64,000 nt of DNA from Isoetes taiwanensis (GCA_021234155.1 JAJEKV010000009.1:8376546-8440545); one strand, 5' to 3'; counted from the first letter of the stretch, positions 45,541 to 57,002 are shown. The notes: a model not told the origin generated them from the letters alone. Made by a program: numbers and translations.

Positions 45541-48133
45541 TTACGTTAGAAAGAAATTACTCCACCACATCCGATCTTCTTCTAAGAAGTACTTAAAGCC
45601 TGAGGAAATTCCATTTTCAATGGCTTTTAAGGATGACTCTGGGGTACTTTTCTTCTGCTTGGACTCCTTAGGATTTTTGAGAGGAAGTTGTTCAGCACGC
45701 TCTATGAAGGAAGTGTCTGGAATATATTTAAGGAAGCGTAATCCCTCTGGTGGACTCCAGTCCTTAGTTGTGGTATACTTCTTCCCCTGTAAGAAGCTTT
45801 GGCCATCCTTCAAGTAGAACTTGATATGATGCTGAAAGGTGAGATCATTCAACTTGTTCACAGCTTGTTCTCTGTTTGAACGTTGAGAGAAAACAAACTC
45901 TCTAAAATCAGCAGCTCTTTTAAGAAGATCGACCAATTTGGAGTAGGAGTGTAAGAATCTTCAATAATTCGAACTAAAGAAGGAAGACAGAAAGCCTTCT
46001 TCCTTCTAAGGCGCACAGAAAATCTGCTGAACATTTGGTCAATCTGATCATGAGTGTGGCCTACAAGTAAGAAACCAAGCTTCACTTTTCTAAAGATCCC
46101 TAGCTCCACTAACATGGCACAGTACGCAAAGAGTGTTTGATTCTTGTTCTCCCTTGTAGTATTGTCAAGTTGCAGATAAAGCACTGGTGGTAATTGCTCT
46201 TGCTCGCACAGGACCTTGTTAAGAATTGTAATTGTGAGGTTCGGGTCACCATGCAAGTTTGGATACGTCAAAAATACTTTGCACTTTAGACTTCCTTTGA
46301 AGACCATAGCTCCTACAAGGTGGACCTTAACAAAACATTCCTCTGGCACATCCTTAGGAATGTTCAAGAAATGTGGTAGAGTTGTTTTTTTTTTGTCCAT
46401 TCCATCAATCACAAATGCACATGTATTGCAAAGGGCGTTCAAGAGCTTTTTTTCTATGCTTGGCAAGCTTTCTTCTCTCTGCTGCTTGTTGTTCACGATG
46501 TCTGGCAAGGTTCTGTTGCACAATATCTGTAGAAGAAATCAGGTCAAAACATTTTCTCTGAAACAAGTGAGAGATTGGAGAACATGAGCTTACTTCTTTC
46601 GACCTCTGTCTTTGCAGTTTCTCGTTGACTCTTTAATTCTGCACACCTCGAGCAAACAGACATTCTATGTTTTCTAGGAATTTTCACAAGACCGAATTCA
46701 CTTTTCCACAGTCTGGTGAAGTGTGAGTAAGAGATGTGCTGAAGCTGAGTGCAAGTCTCTTTGTACTCATTAAAAACATCTTTTTTGGTGATGTTATCAG
46801 TTAAATGATACATGTTGCTGTTAGGTAGCTTCTCACATGTTTCTTTAAAATATTTCTCCATCCATGACACAGCAGCAAGGGCATGCATGGTTACAACTCT
46901 TCTTGGTCCACAATGATCATCGATTGCTGGATTTTTGTCCAGTCTTTTGTGTATTCTAGACATTCTGGTGGACCCTAAACGGTGGACAACCATAAAGCAT
47001 TTCTGGCAAACTTCTTGACGGTTAATGTAGTGCAAGAAGGTGTTGCGGTCTGGTCTTACATGATAAGCTAAGTAGGTATTCTGGTCTGCCAATGTCATGG
47101 AACTGTAGTTGTCTCTAACTGCTCGTAATTTAGCCATATTAAATCTGTTGATGCAACCCAATGAGCAGCATTTAGTTCTCAAAAGTCTCCTCATTTTGTG
47201 TTCATCCATAAGATTTCTTCTTCTTCTTGAGAGAGCACGCCCTCAAACCAAAATCCACCTTGAATTTCTTTGAAGATTGGCTTGAGAACATGTAATCTCT
47301 TTGTTCCTCGTTGGTGTCTTCATCTTCGATGAAACTTCTACTCACGGGGTGACTTCCCTCTGTCACGAGTGGTGTGCTTGTAGAGGAAAAACAGACCAAT
47401 GAAGTTGTTCCCTAATAGGCGGGGTACAAAGTTTAAAGGATGGTGATGGCCCATAAGAGGTTGTGGCATCACTTTGTTCTTGTACCATCTTGAAAAGGAG
47501 TTCTTGCAAACATCTCCTTTAGAGCGGATTTGGAATTCTGCAAATCCATGTGTCACAACCGTTGTTGTGTGAAGAGGAGTGCATCTTTGAGCATCGTCCT
47601 CATTTGTAGTGAAGTCCCGTGAGAGAAATTGTAGTGAATCTCACAGTCTTCTGTGTTTTCTGTGTTCCTTGTATGTTTGCACGAAGGGGGCGAAACTACA
47701 AAAGGGGGTAGCTTGTTCTTGAGCACCCTTTGTTGTGGAGCTTAGGTAGGTCCCGGGATGGAACAAAGGGTGGTGGCAACCTGCTCCGAACTGGTGGTGA
47801 TTCCTTGGAAGGAGATGCCAGTGTGCTGTCTACAGGACTTGGTGACGGTTGGAAGGGTGGTGGAAGTCTGTTATGTGCTGGACTCGGTGTGTCTTCGAGA
47901 AGCAACAACGATGAAGCAGAGGTAGGAGTCGGAGAATGCCGGTCTTCACTAGAAATGACGTTGTTCCCAAGCGTGTCCTCAGAACCAGACGAGCTTGAGA
48001 CAACAAAATGTGGTGGAAGCTTGTTCACGAAGCGGTTCGTCATCTTGACAACTGCAAAATAGTAAAGAGATTTGAGAAACTTTCTGTAATGCAGAGCTTT
48101 TCTTATTCCCGAATACACGTCCACGTAGTACAA
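45541..48133 (-). pseudogene. DUF7869-like element protein, with frameshifts
   Basis: The protein belongs to a family of multicopy uncharacterised eukaryotic proteins that I remember as Pfam DUF7869; no biochemical role is established to my knowledge. Exon 46526-45541 has VIDGMDKKKTTLPHF, YLQLDNTTRENKNQTLFAYC and GHTHDQIDQMFSRFS, whose D and H/D residues suggest a nuclease- or RNase H-like core (inference). Upstream exon 47209-46594 has Cys-rich KCCSLGC and SVCSRCAE; the intron 46527-46593 is 67 bp. The first segment (48133-47696) is Pro/Ser-rich with LPPHF, LPPPF, LPPPF repeats. Frame breaks: near 46425 (before VIDGMD), near 45945 (TPTP to KLVDLLKRAADFRE) and at the GAA run near 47225. These may be decay or homopolymer assembly errors. 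Confidence 0.7.
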
Positions 48134-49079
48134 GTAGAAGTTCCAGTACTAATCAAGTGAAAGTCAAAATAAAAGCTATTCTGGAATACACAAGAGTAGG
48201 ATAGTAAAGCTGAACGTATTCCGGATCACATAGAAAAAGAGCAAGACGAAAATGATACCTTTAAAAGGAAATTTCTACATTGAGTTCTATAATATATTCC
48301 AGCCTCTCGAGCTCAAATTAGCCCGGCGCCCGGTATCCGATTATTATATTCGAGAGGCGTTCTGATTCACATAGAGAAACCATGGACAGGTCAGTGAGAA
48401 AGTACAACGTACAATCATTTGCATGTCTATTTCTTATTCCGGAATACACTTTAAGCCGGTGGGTGGAGGTGTATTCGAGAATCTACTTTTAACCGGTACA
48501 AGCGAAAGTGTATTCGGGAATACACTTTAAGCCTTACTTTAAGCCTTGGTGGAAGCGAAAAGTGTGTCGAATACACTTTCGCCTTCACTTCGAAAGTGAA
48601 AGTGTCCCGAATACACTTTCGTGTTTTTAGGTTTTAGGGGTTACTTTTCCTTGCGTTTTTAGTTAATTTAGGCGTTCTTGCTGCATTTTTAGCTTGTTTA
48701 GACCACTTTTTTTGTCAAGATTGCGATTAGCTTTTTGACATTTTTGTCCTCTTTTGCCCTCTTTTTTTCTTTTTGTAAGCCATTTTGTATTCTAGAATAG
48801 TTCTTTGCCAATGTTTTTTTCTAACAAGGTCGTGTTTACACACAATTTGCCGCATAACATGGCGGCAAGAAGAAACAAATGAAGAAGCCTCTTAAAATCG
48901 TCTGAAAACCGCACCCACAGAGAAGGGTTGAGGAGTCAGATGCGCCTGCTATCTACGAAAACTTCCAAACTCAATGGTTTTTTACAAGGGGTACTTCTGG
49001 AAAGTACAGCACCCTGACTTTTCTACATGTCTGTCGGAGCCCTGGAACCAAAAGGTACGATGACAGGGAATTTGTCTGC
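48134..49079. promoter_or_regulatory. Shared divergent 5' region of the two element genes with degenerate palindromes
   Basis: This 0.95-kb interval separates the minus-strand DUF7869-like gene from the plus-strand ParB-methyltransferase gene. At 48430-48625 it holds four or five decayed forms of GTGTATTCCGGAATACAC (for example TATTCCGGAATACAC at 48438 and GTGTATTCGGGAATACAC at 48508), with AAAGTG/CACTTT flanks. An open frame reads into the plus-strand gene from about 48908, so the true start codon could be upstream of 49080. Confidence 0.6.
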
Positions 49080-52000
49080 ATGGGCACCATCCTGTCCGTG
49101 AGTGAGGTAGCTGGGCAGACCGGTAAGGGAGGGAGATTGTCTTTTCAGACATCTCAAGGCTTTATTCATGTTGATGAATCCTACCTTAGACTTGTGAAGG
49201 TAAATCCACATCCTCTTTATAAGTATGTTTCTCACTACGTGAACAAGAGGTCGCTCTCTGCCATCATTAATTACGTTCGAAGCACAACGAGCGAGGACTT
49301 CCCCTACAGCGAGTCAGAACAAGGGGAAGAGGAAGATCGAGGGAATTTATCAGGGAGTCCATCACGGTCTGCGAGCCCATCCGTGAGTTCATCAGGTTCG
49401 GAAGAGCAGCCACCTCCACCACCAGCAAAGAAGCAGAGGCAAACCGTAGCTGCTAAAGAGCCTAAGAAAAGAAAAACGGCTATCATTGAAACAGAAGATG
49501 CTCCTGAGGATGCACACAAGAAGAAGAAGGGGAAAGGCAAAGCACCTGGCGTTGCCATCAAAGAAAAAAAAGTTGATAAAACAGCAGAGAAAATGGAAGA
49601 GATAAACCTGCACAAATTTGTGCAAGGTGTCATTTATTTGCCGGTCACAGCTATGAAGCTTCCTCCAAAAAATGAAGCTGGAGAACGACCACTGCAGGTT
49701 CGAAAGATATATGCAGACCATCTAAGGAACCTCAAGGACAGAATCCGGAGCAATCCTAATGCACATGTAGCTCCCATTGTTGTTCTTGTTGATAGAGAGC
49801 AGTGCACAACTCCTGCAGAGTACGATAGAGAAAATGCGGACACATATACGCATTATGTTTTGGGTGGGAACCACAGCTTTAAGGCAAGGAGGCAATTATA
49901 CAAGGAAAAAAAGAATCCTAGGTACTTGTCTGTTCTCTGTGCTGTCTACTGTGGTTTGACCGACGAGGAAGCCAAAATCGTTGCCAACACTCACAACGCT
50001 GACAACGAGTACAAGTTAAAAATGAGCTTTGTCGACAAAATCAGATTCATGCACAGAGAATATGTTATCTTCAAGGAAAAGTATGGAGAGGATCTCAAAA
50101 AGCCACAGTACTCCCTTGAACTTAAAGAAGCTTGTGCCATTGAGTGTTGCCTTAAATACGACGAGGCGAACAAACGGGCATCACTCATTGGTCATGACAA
50201 TTGGTTTCAGCTAGCGTTCAGGGATGGCCGGGTAAGGTTACAAGCGTATTCCAGAATAAGATTTAGTGTGCAACTAGCTTCTAAGTTTTTTAATTTGTTT
50301 GCAGATCTGGGAGCTTCAGAACGAAATATTTAATATGTTTGAGTGCGGTGAGCTAAAAAGTAAGGGAAAGGTGTCGGAGAAGAAGAAAGGCAGCGACGTC
50401 CCAAAGAAAGAAATGCCCATCACTGTCTGGAGGGAGATGCAGGGGTTCACTGACACAGAATTAGTAGAACAGCTTCTGCAAAAGGTGGTGGACAAGGAGT
50501 TCACACTCGAAGAAATGTCGAAGGAGTTGCACAAGTAAGCATACAATCATTGCTGCCTTTTCACTTGTAGAATTCTGTCCAGATAACAGCAATCTAGTGC
50601 TCCTGGAAATGCTTTCGCACCCTTGATGGAACGAAAGTGTATTCCAGAATACACGTTCTCTCTTCTTGTAGTGTAAAAGTGTATTCCAGAATACACTTTT
50701 ACTCCTTTGAGTCAGCGAAAACGTATTCTGGAATACACACTCTAACTTGTTGCGTTGTAGAAGTGTATTCCAGAATACACTTTCGCTTCTTCTTTGCAGT
50801 TAAAGTGTATTCTGGAATACACTTCTGCAACAAGAAAAATATTGATTACAGCGCTTGTATTCTAGAATAACTTTAGGTGGCAGGAAGATAGTTTACTTCG
50901 CGTTTTCTCTTTTCAACTGCTAAAAAGGTTGTGTTTTCTTTCTAGCCAAAAAAATGTTATCACCTGCCAGACATGTCTGATGGAGCAACTCAACGTGGAG
51001 ACGTGGGAGAGGTGCAAGGAGCTTTATCCCATAGCTACATCCGACGAGCGTATGCTTCAGTACGCACCAAATTTTGAAGGATGGGTACGCTGACTAAACA
51101 CGTCATACTTTACTTGTCTCTGTCTCAATCTCCCCTTTGTTTGCAGAACAAGAAGAAAAATAAGGACCTGCCAGAAGGTTTCATGCACCTCGTCAGACTG
51201 GCACGAGAAGAAAGAACACTGGCAGAGAGGAGAACTCTAGATGTGGAGCCTTCTAATTATGAAAAGTTTAATTTATTTGACCAAAATAATTTGTTTTCCA
51301 TCATTCACGGGGACTGCACTAATTTGGTTGGGACAGTAAAGCCACAAGATTTCACACTGGTGATTGCGGACCTTCCTTATGGCTTTAAACTAAAGGACAG
51401 CCGTTACGACGACCAGCCTTTTAAATTTTCAGAGTTTAACGCTTTCGTCGACGGCATCAAACAAGTCACAACGGCCAAGCACTGGCGTCTTGTCGTGTTT
51501 CACTCGAGCATGCAATCTGGCCTTGTGGAGTCCACGTTTAAAACTCACTTCGGGATCCCAATGCAAGCTGGTTATGAGAATTTGGTTTGGTGAGTACTTT
51601 ATTCTGGAATACGTTGGGCTTGTTTCTTCTTTTTGTTTTAGTTTTCTATTCCAGAATATAATTGCCTTTGACTTGTTCTCTTTGTTTGTTTCTTGTTCTG
51701 TTTTCGTTAGTGACACCACTCTAATTTCTACAGGTACAAAACAAATATAAACTACCATGGCGGCGGGCCGAGATTGCTGAGTAAGGTTGAATACCTCCAT
51801 GTTGCTTACTGGAGTTTCGATGGAAAACGCACCATGGAGCATTTTAACACAGGCCAAAACATGCCAGAATTTTTCTAATGTGTTGGAATTTCCAGTCATT
51901 GCTTCAAAAGCTTGAGGACCCTAGTGCACAAGGTAGAATTGTTAATCACTACCGAAGCCTCAAAAAGCTAATCAACCATCTCCTAGACATGTTTTCCGCC

Positions 52001-52407
52001 CGTGAGATTGGGTGCTTGATGCCTTCTCTGGCTCTGGTACAACAATAGCTTGTGCACTTAGGAAGGGCCGGAATTGTGTAGCAGTGGACATTGATAAAGA
52101 AGCTGTGCAATTCATCAAGATGAGACTGGCAGCCTTGCCTACCCTACCAGATGAGCACCAAGAGTTAGGGGCCAAATCCTCATCCGATTTTGCCAAGCTG
52201 ACCTCTTCTGAGATACAGCCTCCATTCACTAGCTCTTTAGAGGATGAAGCTACTTTTGCAGAGCTGAAAGAAGTGGCACTAGCTACCATTCCTGAAGACA
52301 CTGCAAAAGTAGACAAGGGTAAGGCACAAGAAAAGGATCAGACTGTAGAATCTGGCACAGCAGAATCAAGCAAAAAGCATGATGAAGACTTCGATTTGGA
52401 CCTTTAG
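49080..52407 (+). CDS. ParB-like domain fused to beta-class N4/N6 DNA methyltransferase (3' end frameshifted)
   Basis: Exons 49080-50231, 50305-50534, 50946-51084, 51147-51589 and 51734 onward keep frame across four GT-AG introns. Residues 1-75 are unrecognised. Residues 80-165 are Ser/Glu/Lys-rich with basic KKQRQ/KKRK nuclear-signal-like runs. Residues 180-360 form a ParB/sulfiredoxin-like domain with the GGNHS motif at 262-266. A CQTCLMEQL zinc-ribbon-like segment follows (exon 3). The methyltransferase has motif IV DLPYGF at about residue 582 and then motif I DAFSGSGTT with RNCVAVDID (about 52018-52105), the order of beta-class enzymes. Phage and bacterial proteins share this ParB-methylase architecture. 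After about 51879 the frame breaks at least twice (TTTTTCTAATG and CCGTGAGATTGG). It ends in acidic DFDLDL. Confidence 0.8.
50637..50869. promoter_or_regulatory. Phased palindrome array inside intron 2 of the ParB-methyltransferase gene
   Basis: Five copies of GTGTATTCCAGAATACAC or close variants at 50637, 50679, 50721, 50763 and 50805, exactly 42 bp apart, plus a decayed sixth near 50855. 42 bp is four turns of B-DNA, so all centres face the same side of the helix. Spacers differ in sequence, so the spacing and not the unit is kept. The host intron is 50535-50945. Confidence 0.93.
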
Positions 52408-52718
52408 TCTGTCTTTTCCAAAAAACATTAATACTGACCACCATGTGATGTTACAAATTGTATCATTGAAACACTCTTCATTATATAATAATTATTTTAT
52501 TCACTACATTCTGGTGTTTTCAAGATAGTACTTTTTGAGAATACAAAAGCATGTCTAAATTCTTCCCTTTTCAAGTGTTGGTTTTGGCAAATTCCAAGTT
52601 CTTTTACACTAGGGGGCCAAAAAAGAGGTAAAAAAAAATTAAGCCTATTGGAATTCCCAATTAGAAGGAAAAAAGTGTCATTTTCTAGATCAGGCTGTTT
52701 TTTTCAAGGGAATCTTTG

Positions 52719-52746
52719 AAACGGGAGTGCTGCAACACTCCCGTTT
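52719..52746. other. Terminal hairpin at the right end of element B
   Basis: AAACGGGAGTG, loop CTGCAA, CACTCCCGTTT: an 11-bp perfect stem 16 bp from the inferred element end. The identical hairpin occurs at 63239-63266, and its left half (AAACGGGAG) is present twice at the left termini. Confidence 0.9.
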
Positions 52747-52762
52747 AATTTGCAATCGTGTT

Positions 52763-55700
52763 TACTTTTTTGTATTGCAGATATTAGCTAACTGCGTTTC
52801 TTTTAAGAGAAACTTTTGGATCTATCTGAATAGATAATGCAGGATGTGGAATTCTTGGGTTCCTATTATTTAGATTGAAGATTGCCCGCCATTGGTTCAA
52901 CGCAATTTCTTTTGAGCATTGAGTATGCCATCAATGATGGCATCTCCAAGAGTGAATTCATTTTTCAAATGCTTCTAATGGATGTACTTGTGTTGAGTTT
53001 CAGGAGCTACACCATGTTTATTGAGTTTCAAGAGCTACACCATATTTGTTTATGCGGCTAAATGCAATGTTATTAGCCTAGGTGTTTTTGCTTACGTACT
53101 TCAGTGGTTATCTTGTCACTGTCTTGTCAAGAATGTTGTAATAACTCTATAAGAACCTCTTAATCAATTCAATTATGGGCTTCAATATGAGAACCTAATG
53201 AAGTATATCAATGTTGCAATAACTACATCAGAACATCTTAATCAATTCAACTATAGGCCTCAATACGAGAATCGAATGAAATATATTATGTATTGTGAAT
53301 GACATGGACATGCATATCAATTTTTGCCATACTTTTTTCTCTCAATTTTTGCCATGCAAAATGGCAAGAGCATGATTTGCACGTTGTGTGCTGCTACAGT
53401 TTAGACCGAGATGGAGATGCGAGAAATGTCTATTAAAAATATTATGAATTTTTTTTCCTTCTCCAAACACCTTTTCTTCTCTAAATAAGGCTAGGGCGCA
53501 CAAAGTTGAGTACAAGATTGGGTAGGGGTATGTAAAAATTAATAGTCCATAAGTATATCTACGGAAGTGGGCATGAAAACTGGCTTTTCCCATTTACGTC
53601 TGTAGGGGTTTTCCACCTCTAAAAAATCATATACATGGGTTTTCTGGTGACCCCTTGCACGCAGAAAAGGTATCCAGATGTGCCTAGGTGAGACCCCCGG
53701 GGCATTCGTAATGTTTTGGTATTATATTATTTTCATAATGAAATCTTTGTCTCCTTGCTGAGCATATATATCTGATGTGGAATACTGACAATATGTGGGT
53801 TTTGCACAGTGGGACTCTCTTGCAGTAAGTTGTTCTATATGAGAATGCTTCTCATAGTTGTATTGTTCGATGCATGATGCTTGTGTATGATGTCCCAGGC
53901 ATCTAATAACACCCTTAAAAATCCACTTAGTCTTTATGACTAACCCCACATGTTCATGGTGTAAGCAGTTAGACATGAGACTTGAAGGAACGTCAAGGAG
54001 TTCAGAGCCTCAACTGAGTTAGAAGTCTGGAAGATCTTTGTGAGCCTTTAGCAAGGCCTTGTTATCGTCTTATAAAACTTAAATTGTGGATTCTTAGAGC
54101 ATAAAGTATTATCAATGTATAAAGCATGATATTACATCTTTGAGAGTTGAGCTCATAGGAGTTATTGGATATGGTTTAGATTAAAGATTAATTTCTTTAC
54201 CTTGAGTTTGGCTTAAGAATGCTTTTGCATTGTGTTATAGATTCATCTGTACGAACTTGTTATTAATATTCATGCAAGCCTTGATGGGTTCTCGGGTTAC
54301 CAGGAGGGCTAACCAAGCATTTGAAACTAGCTACGATGAGGCCGAAAGCTAGCTATTTTGAAACCATATCTAAAACTCTTCCTAAAGAATCAGTAATCTG
54401 GAACCTAGCTATTCTGATACCATCTTTAAAACTCTCCCGAAAGAACTAGTAATCTAGACAGAATATGCATACATACTAACCGATTAGTGGCGCAGGCTCT
54501 GATATGAGGATAAGCACAGACAAGAAATAAAAGATGGATTCAACTCAAGCCAAAGTAGATCTAGAAAAAATTAATTAGAGGATTTAGTTCCTTTGTAAGG
54601 AACAGAAGAGGAAAGGCTTTATATGTCAATTGATTCAATCACTCTGACCCAATGGGTAGGCAGTTTGGCAGTAGAGGATTAGACAAGACGGAGACAACCA
54701 AGAAAAAAATGAGATATGTGAAAAGCGAAGAAACAACAAAGCCCGAAATTTTAGCCACCTTCAGATTTCGCCCTTATTCGGCAGGTTTTTAAGTAGCAAA
54801 ATTTTATCCTGAAGTTGTGCTGGCGTTTTTTGGCGGTGCCGCCTCCTAACTCTGCACAGGCTGCCGCCGTCTCCCAACTCTGCACAAAGTTTCTAACTTT
54901 GCCGGATCCTAACTCTGCTGATAACTCTGCTGCATCCTAACTCTGCTGGATCAAGAAGAATCGAGGATTTAACAAGGTTGCGTATTAAACGGGAGCAAAT
55001 CATTGAAACGGGAGCAAAAGGAATATTCCTCAAAGATTCCTCTTTTTTTCCAAAAAAGGAGCTAAAATGAGGTAAAAAATTTATTTTAGTCATAAAATTG
55101 CATTTTGACCCCCCCAAAATCACTCATTTTTTTGTGCAAAGAGGAAATTGACTATGTCAAAATGACACTTTTCCTAACAGTTAGAATTGACCTGGAGTAT
55201 GTTTTTAGAGAAAACCACTAATTTAAGTGTACGTCCTACACAACATTTTGTTAGCTTGGATTGTGTTCCAGAAAAGGTACTTTTAGGTTACAATGAGTCA
55301 TTTTTTAATTATATAATATTTTAAAGTACTAAAATTATATTCCGGAATACACTTTTGCTATTCGAGGATAACAAAAGTGTATTCCAGAATACACTTTTGC
55401 TTTTCTTAAAAGTCAAAGTGTATTCCGGAATACAATTTTGTTTTTGCTCGAATCCAAAGTGTATTCCAGAATACACTTTTGCAAGAAAGTTTTGAGACTC
55501 AACAAAGATCTTGCAATTTTCCGTGTTTTTCGGGTTTTCGGCATTTTCAATGACCTTGCAATTTTTTTTGTTCCAATTAATTTGAATGACCTTGCAATTT
55601 GATTTGTTTTTATGTGCGATTTTATTTTGCTTTTTTTATGTGGGAATACACCTTCTATTCTGGAATAACGAAAGGATAAACAAAGCAACGATAAATAGGC

Positions 55701-56530
55701 TTTTCGGCATTTTCCATGACTTTGCAAATTTTTTTTTTCAATTATTTGAGTGACTAGGAAGATACTAGAAATTATTTGTTTTTCTCCGATATACGGAAGA
55801 CAGTTCTAATTAATAAAGGATTTTCTTTCTTTGTTTTGTGGGGACTAGGGATACCGGATTGTGGTCCAAAAAGAAATGTGATGTATTCGAATACACTTTG
55901 TATTCCGAATAGGATTTTGTTCTACGACGGGAGAGGGGCGAATTTTTTTTCGCCTCCTCCGGTTTGATCTGGCGATAATCTTGCTTGGTGATCTACTTGG
56001 CTCCAGTTGTTGTTTTGAAACCACAGGCTGGCGATGGCGACTCGATATATTATACCAAGTTGCCTGGAGCAGGTTCAATAACTCGATTTAGGTTAGGGTT
56101 CAAGAACTCGATTTAGGTGCAAACAGTGCTGGCTCTGGTGATCCGACCACAAATGCATGTGAAGTCGGTTTCTTTGGCTTTGGTCGGCTCGGCTTTGCTT
56201 TGCTCACGCCTCACGGCTATGATGCCCTTTAAAATTTTCAGAATGGCATCCGAACTATTTACGGCTACAAGCGGCTTCTTCGAGCTTAGAGCTCCCTACA
56301 AGCGGCATCCGAGCTTCTTCTGCCTACAGGCTTGTGTTTCACAATACTTTCGAAGAATCATCAAGGTTTCCCCAGTTGTTTCTCTCTTTATCCATAATTT
56401 TCTAACTTCTAAGTCCTCAGGGGCATGGCGGACCTCCAAATCAATCTGGAAAGGCGCCTCTAGGTTGCATGTTTTATGTTTTATGTTCTAGGTTGCCTGG
56501 CTTGTCGCCACCAAAGTACCTTGACGGAAT
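52763..56530. repeat. 3.77-kb direct repeat, copy 2
   Basis: Matches 40708-44483. Its first base directly follows the right end of element B. Small differences include GCTAAC for GCCAAC at 52788, and a more diverged patch near 54835-54950 (CTAACTCTGCTG repeats). It ends CTTGACGGAAT at 56530, after which the sequence (GTAAATTCTGG) differs from copy 1. Confidence 0.93.
55335..55476. promoter_or_regulatory. Palindrome array near the element's left end (copy 2)
   Basis: Same four palindromes as 43279-43420, at about 55335, 55377, 55418 and 55459. The second has CCAGAA in place of CCGGAA. Confidence 0.9.
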
Positions 56531-56753
56531 GTAAATTCTGGTCCTCTGTGTGGATTCGAAAGGAAGGAAGGAAGGAAGGAAGTTTATTTTAACGTCCACG
56601 GAGGCCAAAGCCCTATGAGATGGTACATGCAGAGAACAGGCAAAAAAGCCAAAAACCCCAACACCAAAAACAAACAATGTAACTGTACAGTAGAACCCTA
56701 CTACCGGGATGAAAAAACCCCCACTTGGGAGGAAAAACCCTAGCAGTAGGCTC

Positions 56754-57002
56754 TCAAATACCATGCCCCAGAAGAGCAAGTCTGACGGCCGAAATCTGCA
56801 GGATGTAAGCTCCCAGCCGCGCTACCATAGGTGATGCAAGTAACTGATGTAGCGGTGTGTCAGAGCATCTAAGATCAGTGTGCACTGCTCGGACATGGGC
56901 ATATGCTGGGCATCGCTGGAGGGCATGGTGCTCATCCTCTATCACGTGCATCTCACAACACTGACATATCCTTTCCTCCCCAGGGGATCCTGTGCCCGCC
57001 AT
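56754..57002 (-). pseudogene. LINE C-terminal Cys/His zinc-binding segment
   Basis: RICQCCEMHVIEDEHHALQR then CPAYAHVR. The C-x2-C ... H ... C pattern is the same as in the LINE at 3925-6785 ([14 protein letters not shown]). It is a common C-terminal motif in plant LINEs. Confidence 0.8.

Larger units (their letters stand above)
44484..52762. mobile_element. Element B: 8.3-kb body with DUF7869-like and ParB-methyltransferase genes
   Basis: Its left side starts at about 44484 (CATTGATATGAGAGCAAAAG then GAATATTCC), homologous over about 210 bp to the left-end relic at 42938-43170. The right side ends with a terminal hairpin and TTTAATTTGCAATCGTGTT at 52762, homologous to 63239-63282. In between are two divergent genes and palindrome arrays. 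It is flanked on both sides by the 3.77-kb direct repeats. Left-side outermost AACAAGGTTGC is missing in B, so that end may be eroded. I do not recognise a classical transposase family. Confidence 0.75.

Noticed and set aside
50637-50870. Open reading frame across the intronic palindrome array (repeated YSRIHF-like words)
   Set aside because: The protein-like repeats are just the translation of the 42-bp-spaced palindromes; flanking exons splice across it in frame.
52700-52770. Helitron 3' end (hairpin near terminus)
   Set aside because: The hairpin is suggestive, but there is no CTRR end, no Rep/helicase, and the element has inverted termini.
40708-56530. Classical LTR retrotransposon with 3.77-kb LTRs
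   Set aside because: Repeats lack TG...CA ends, no primer site or polypurine tract adjoins them, and the interior has no gag-pol.
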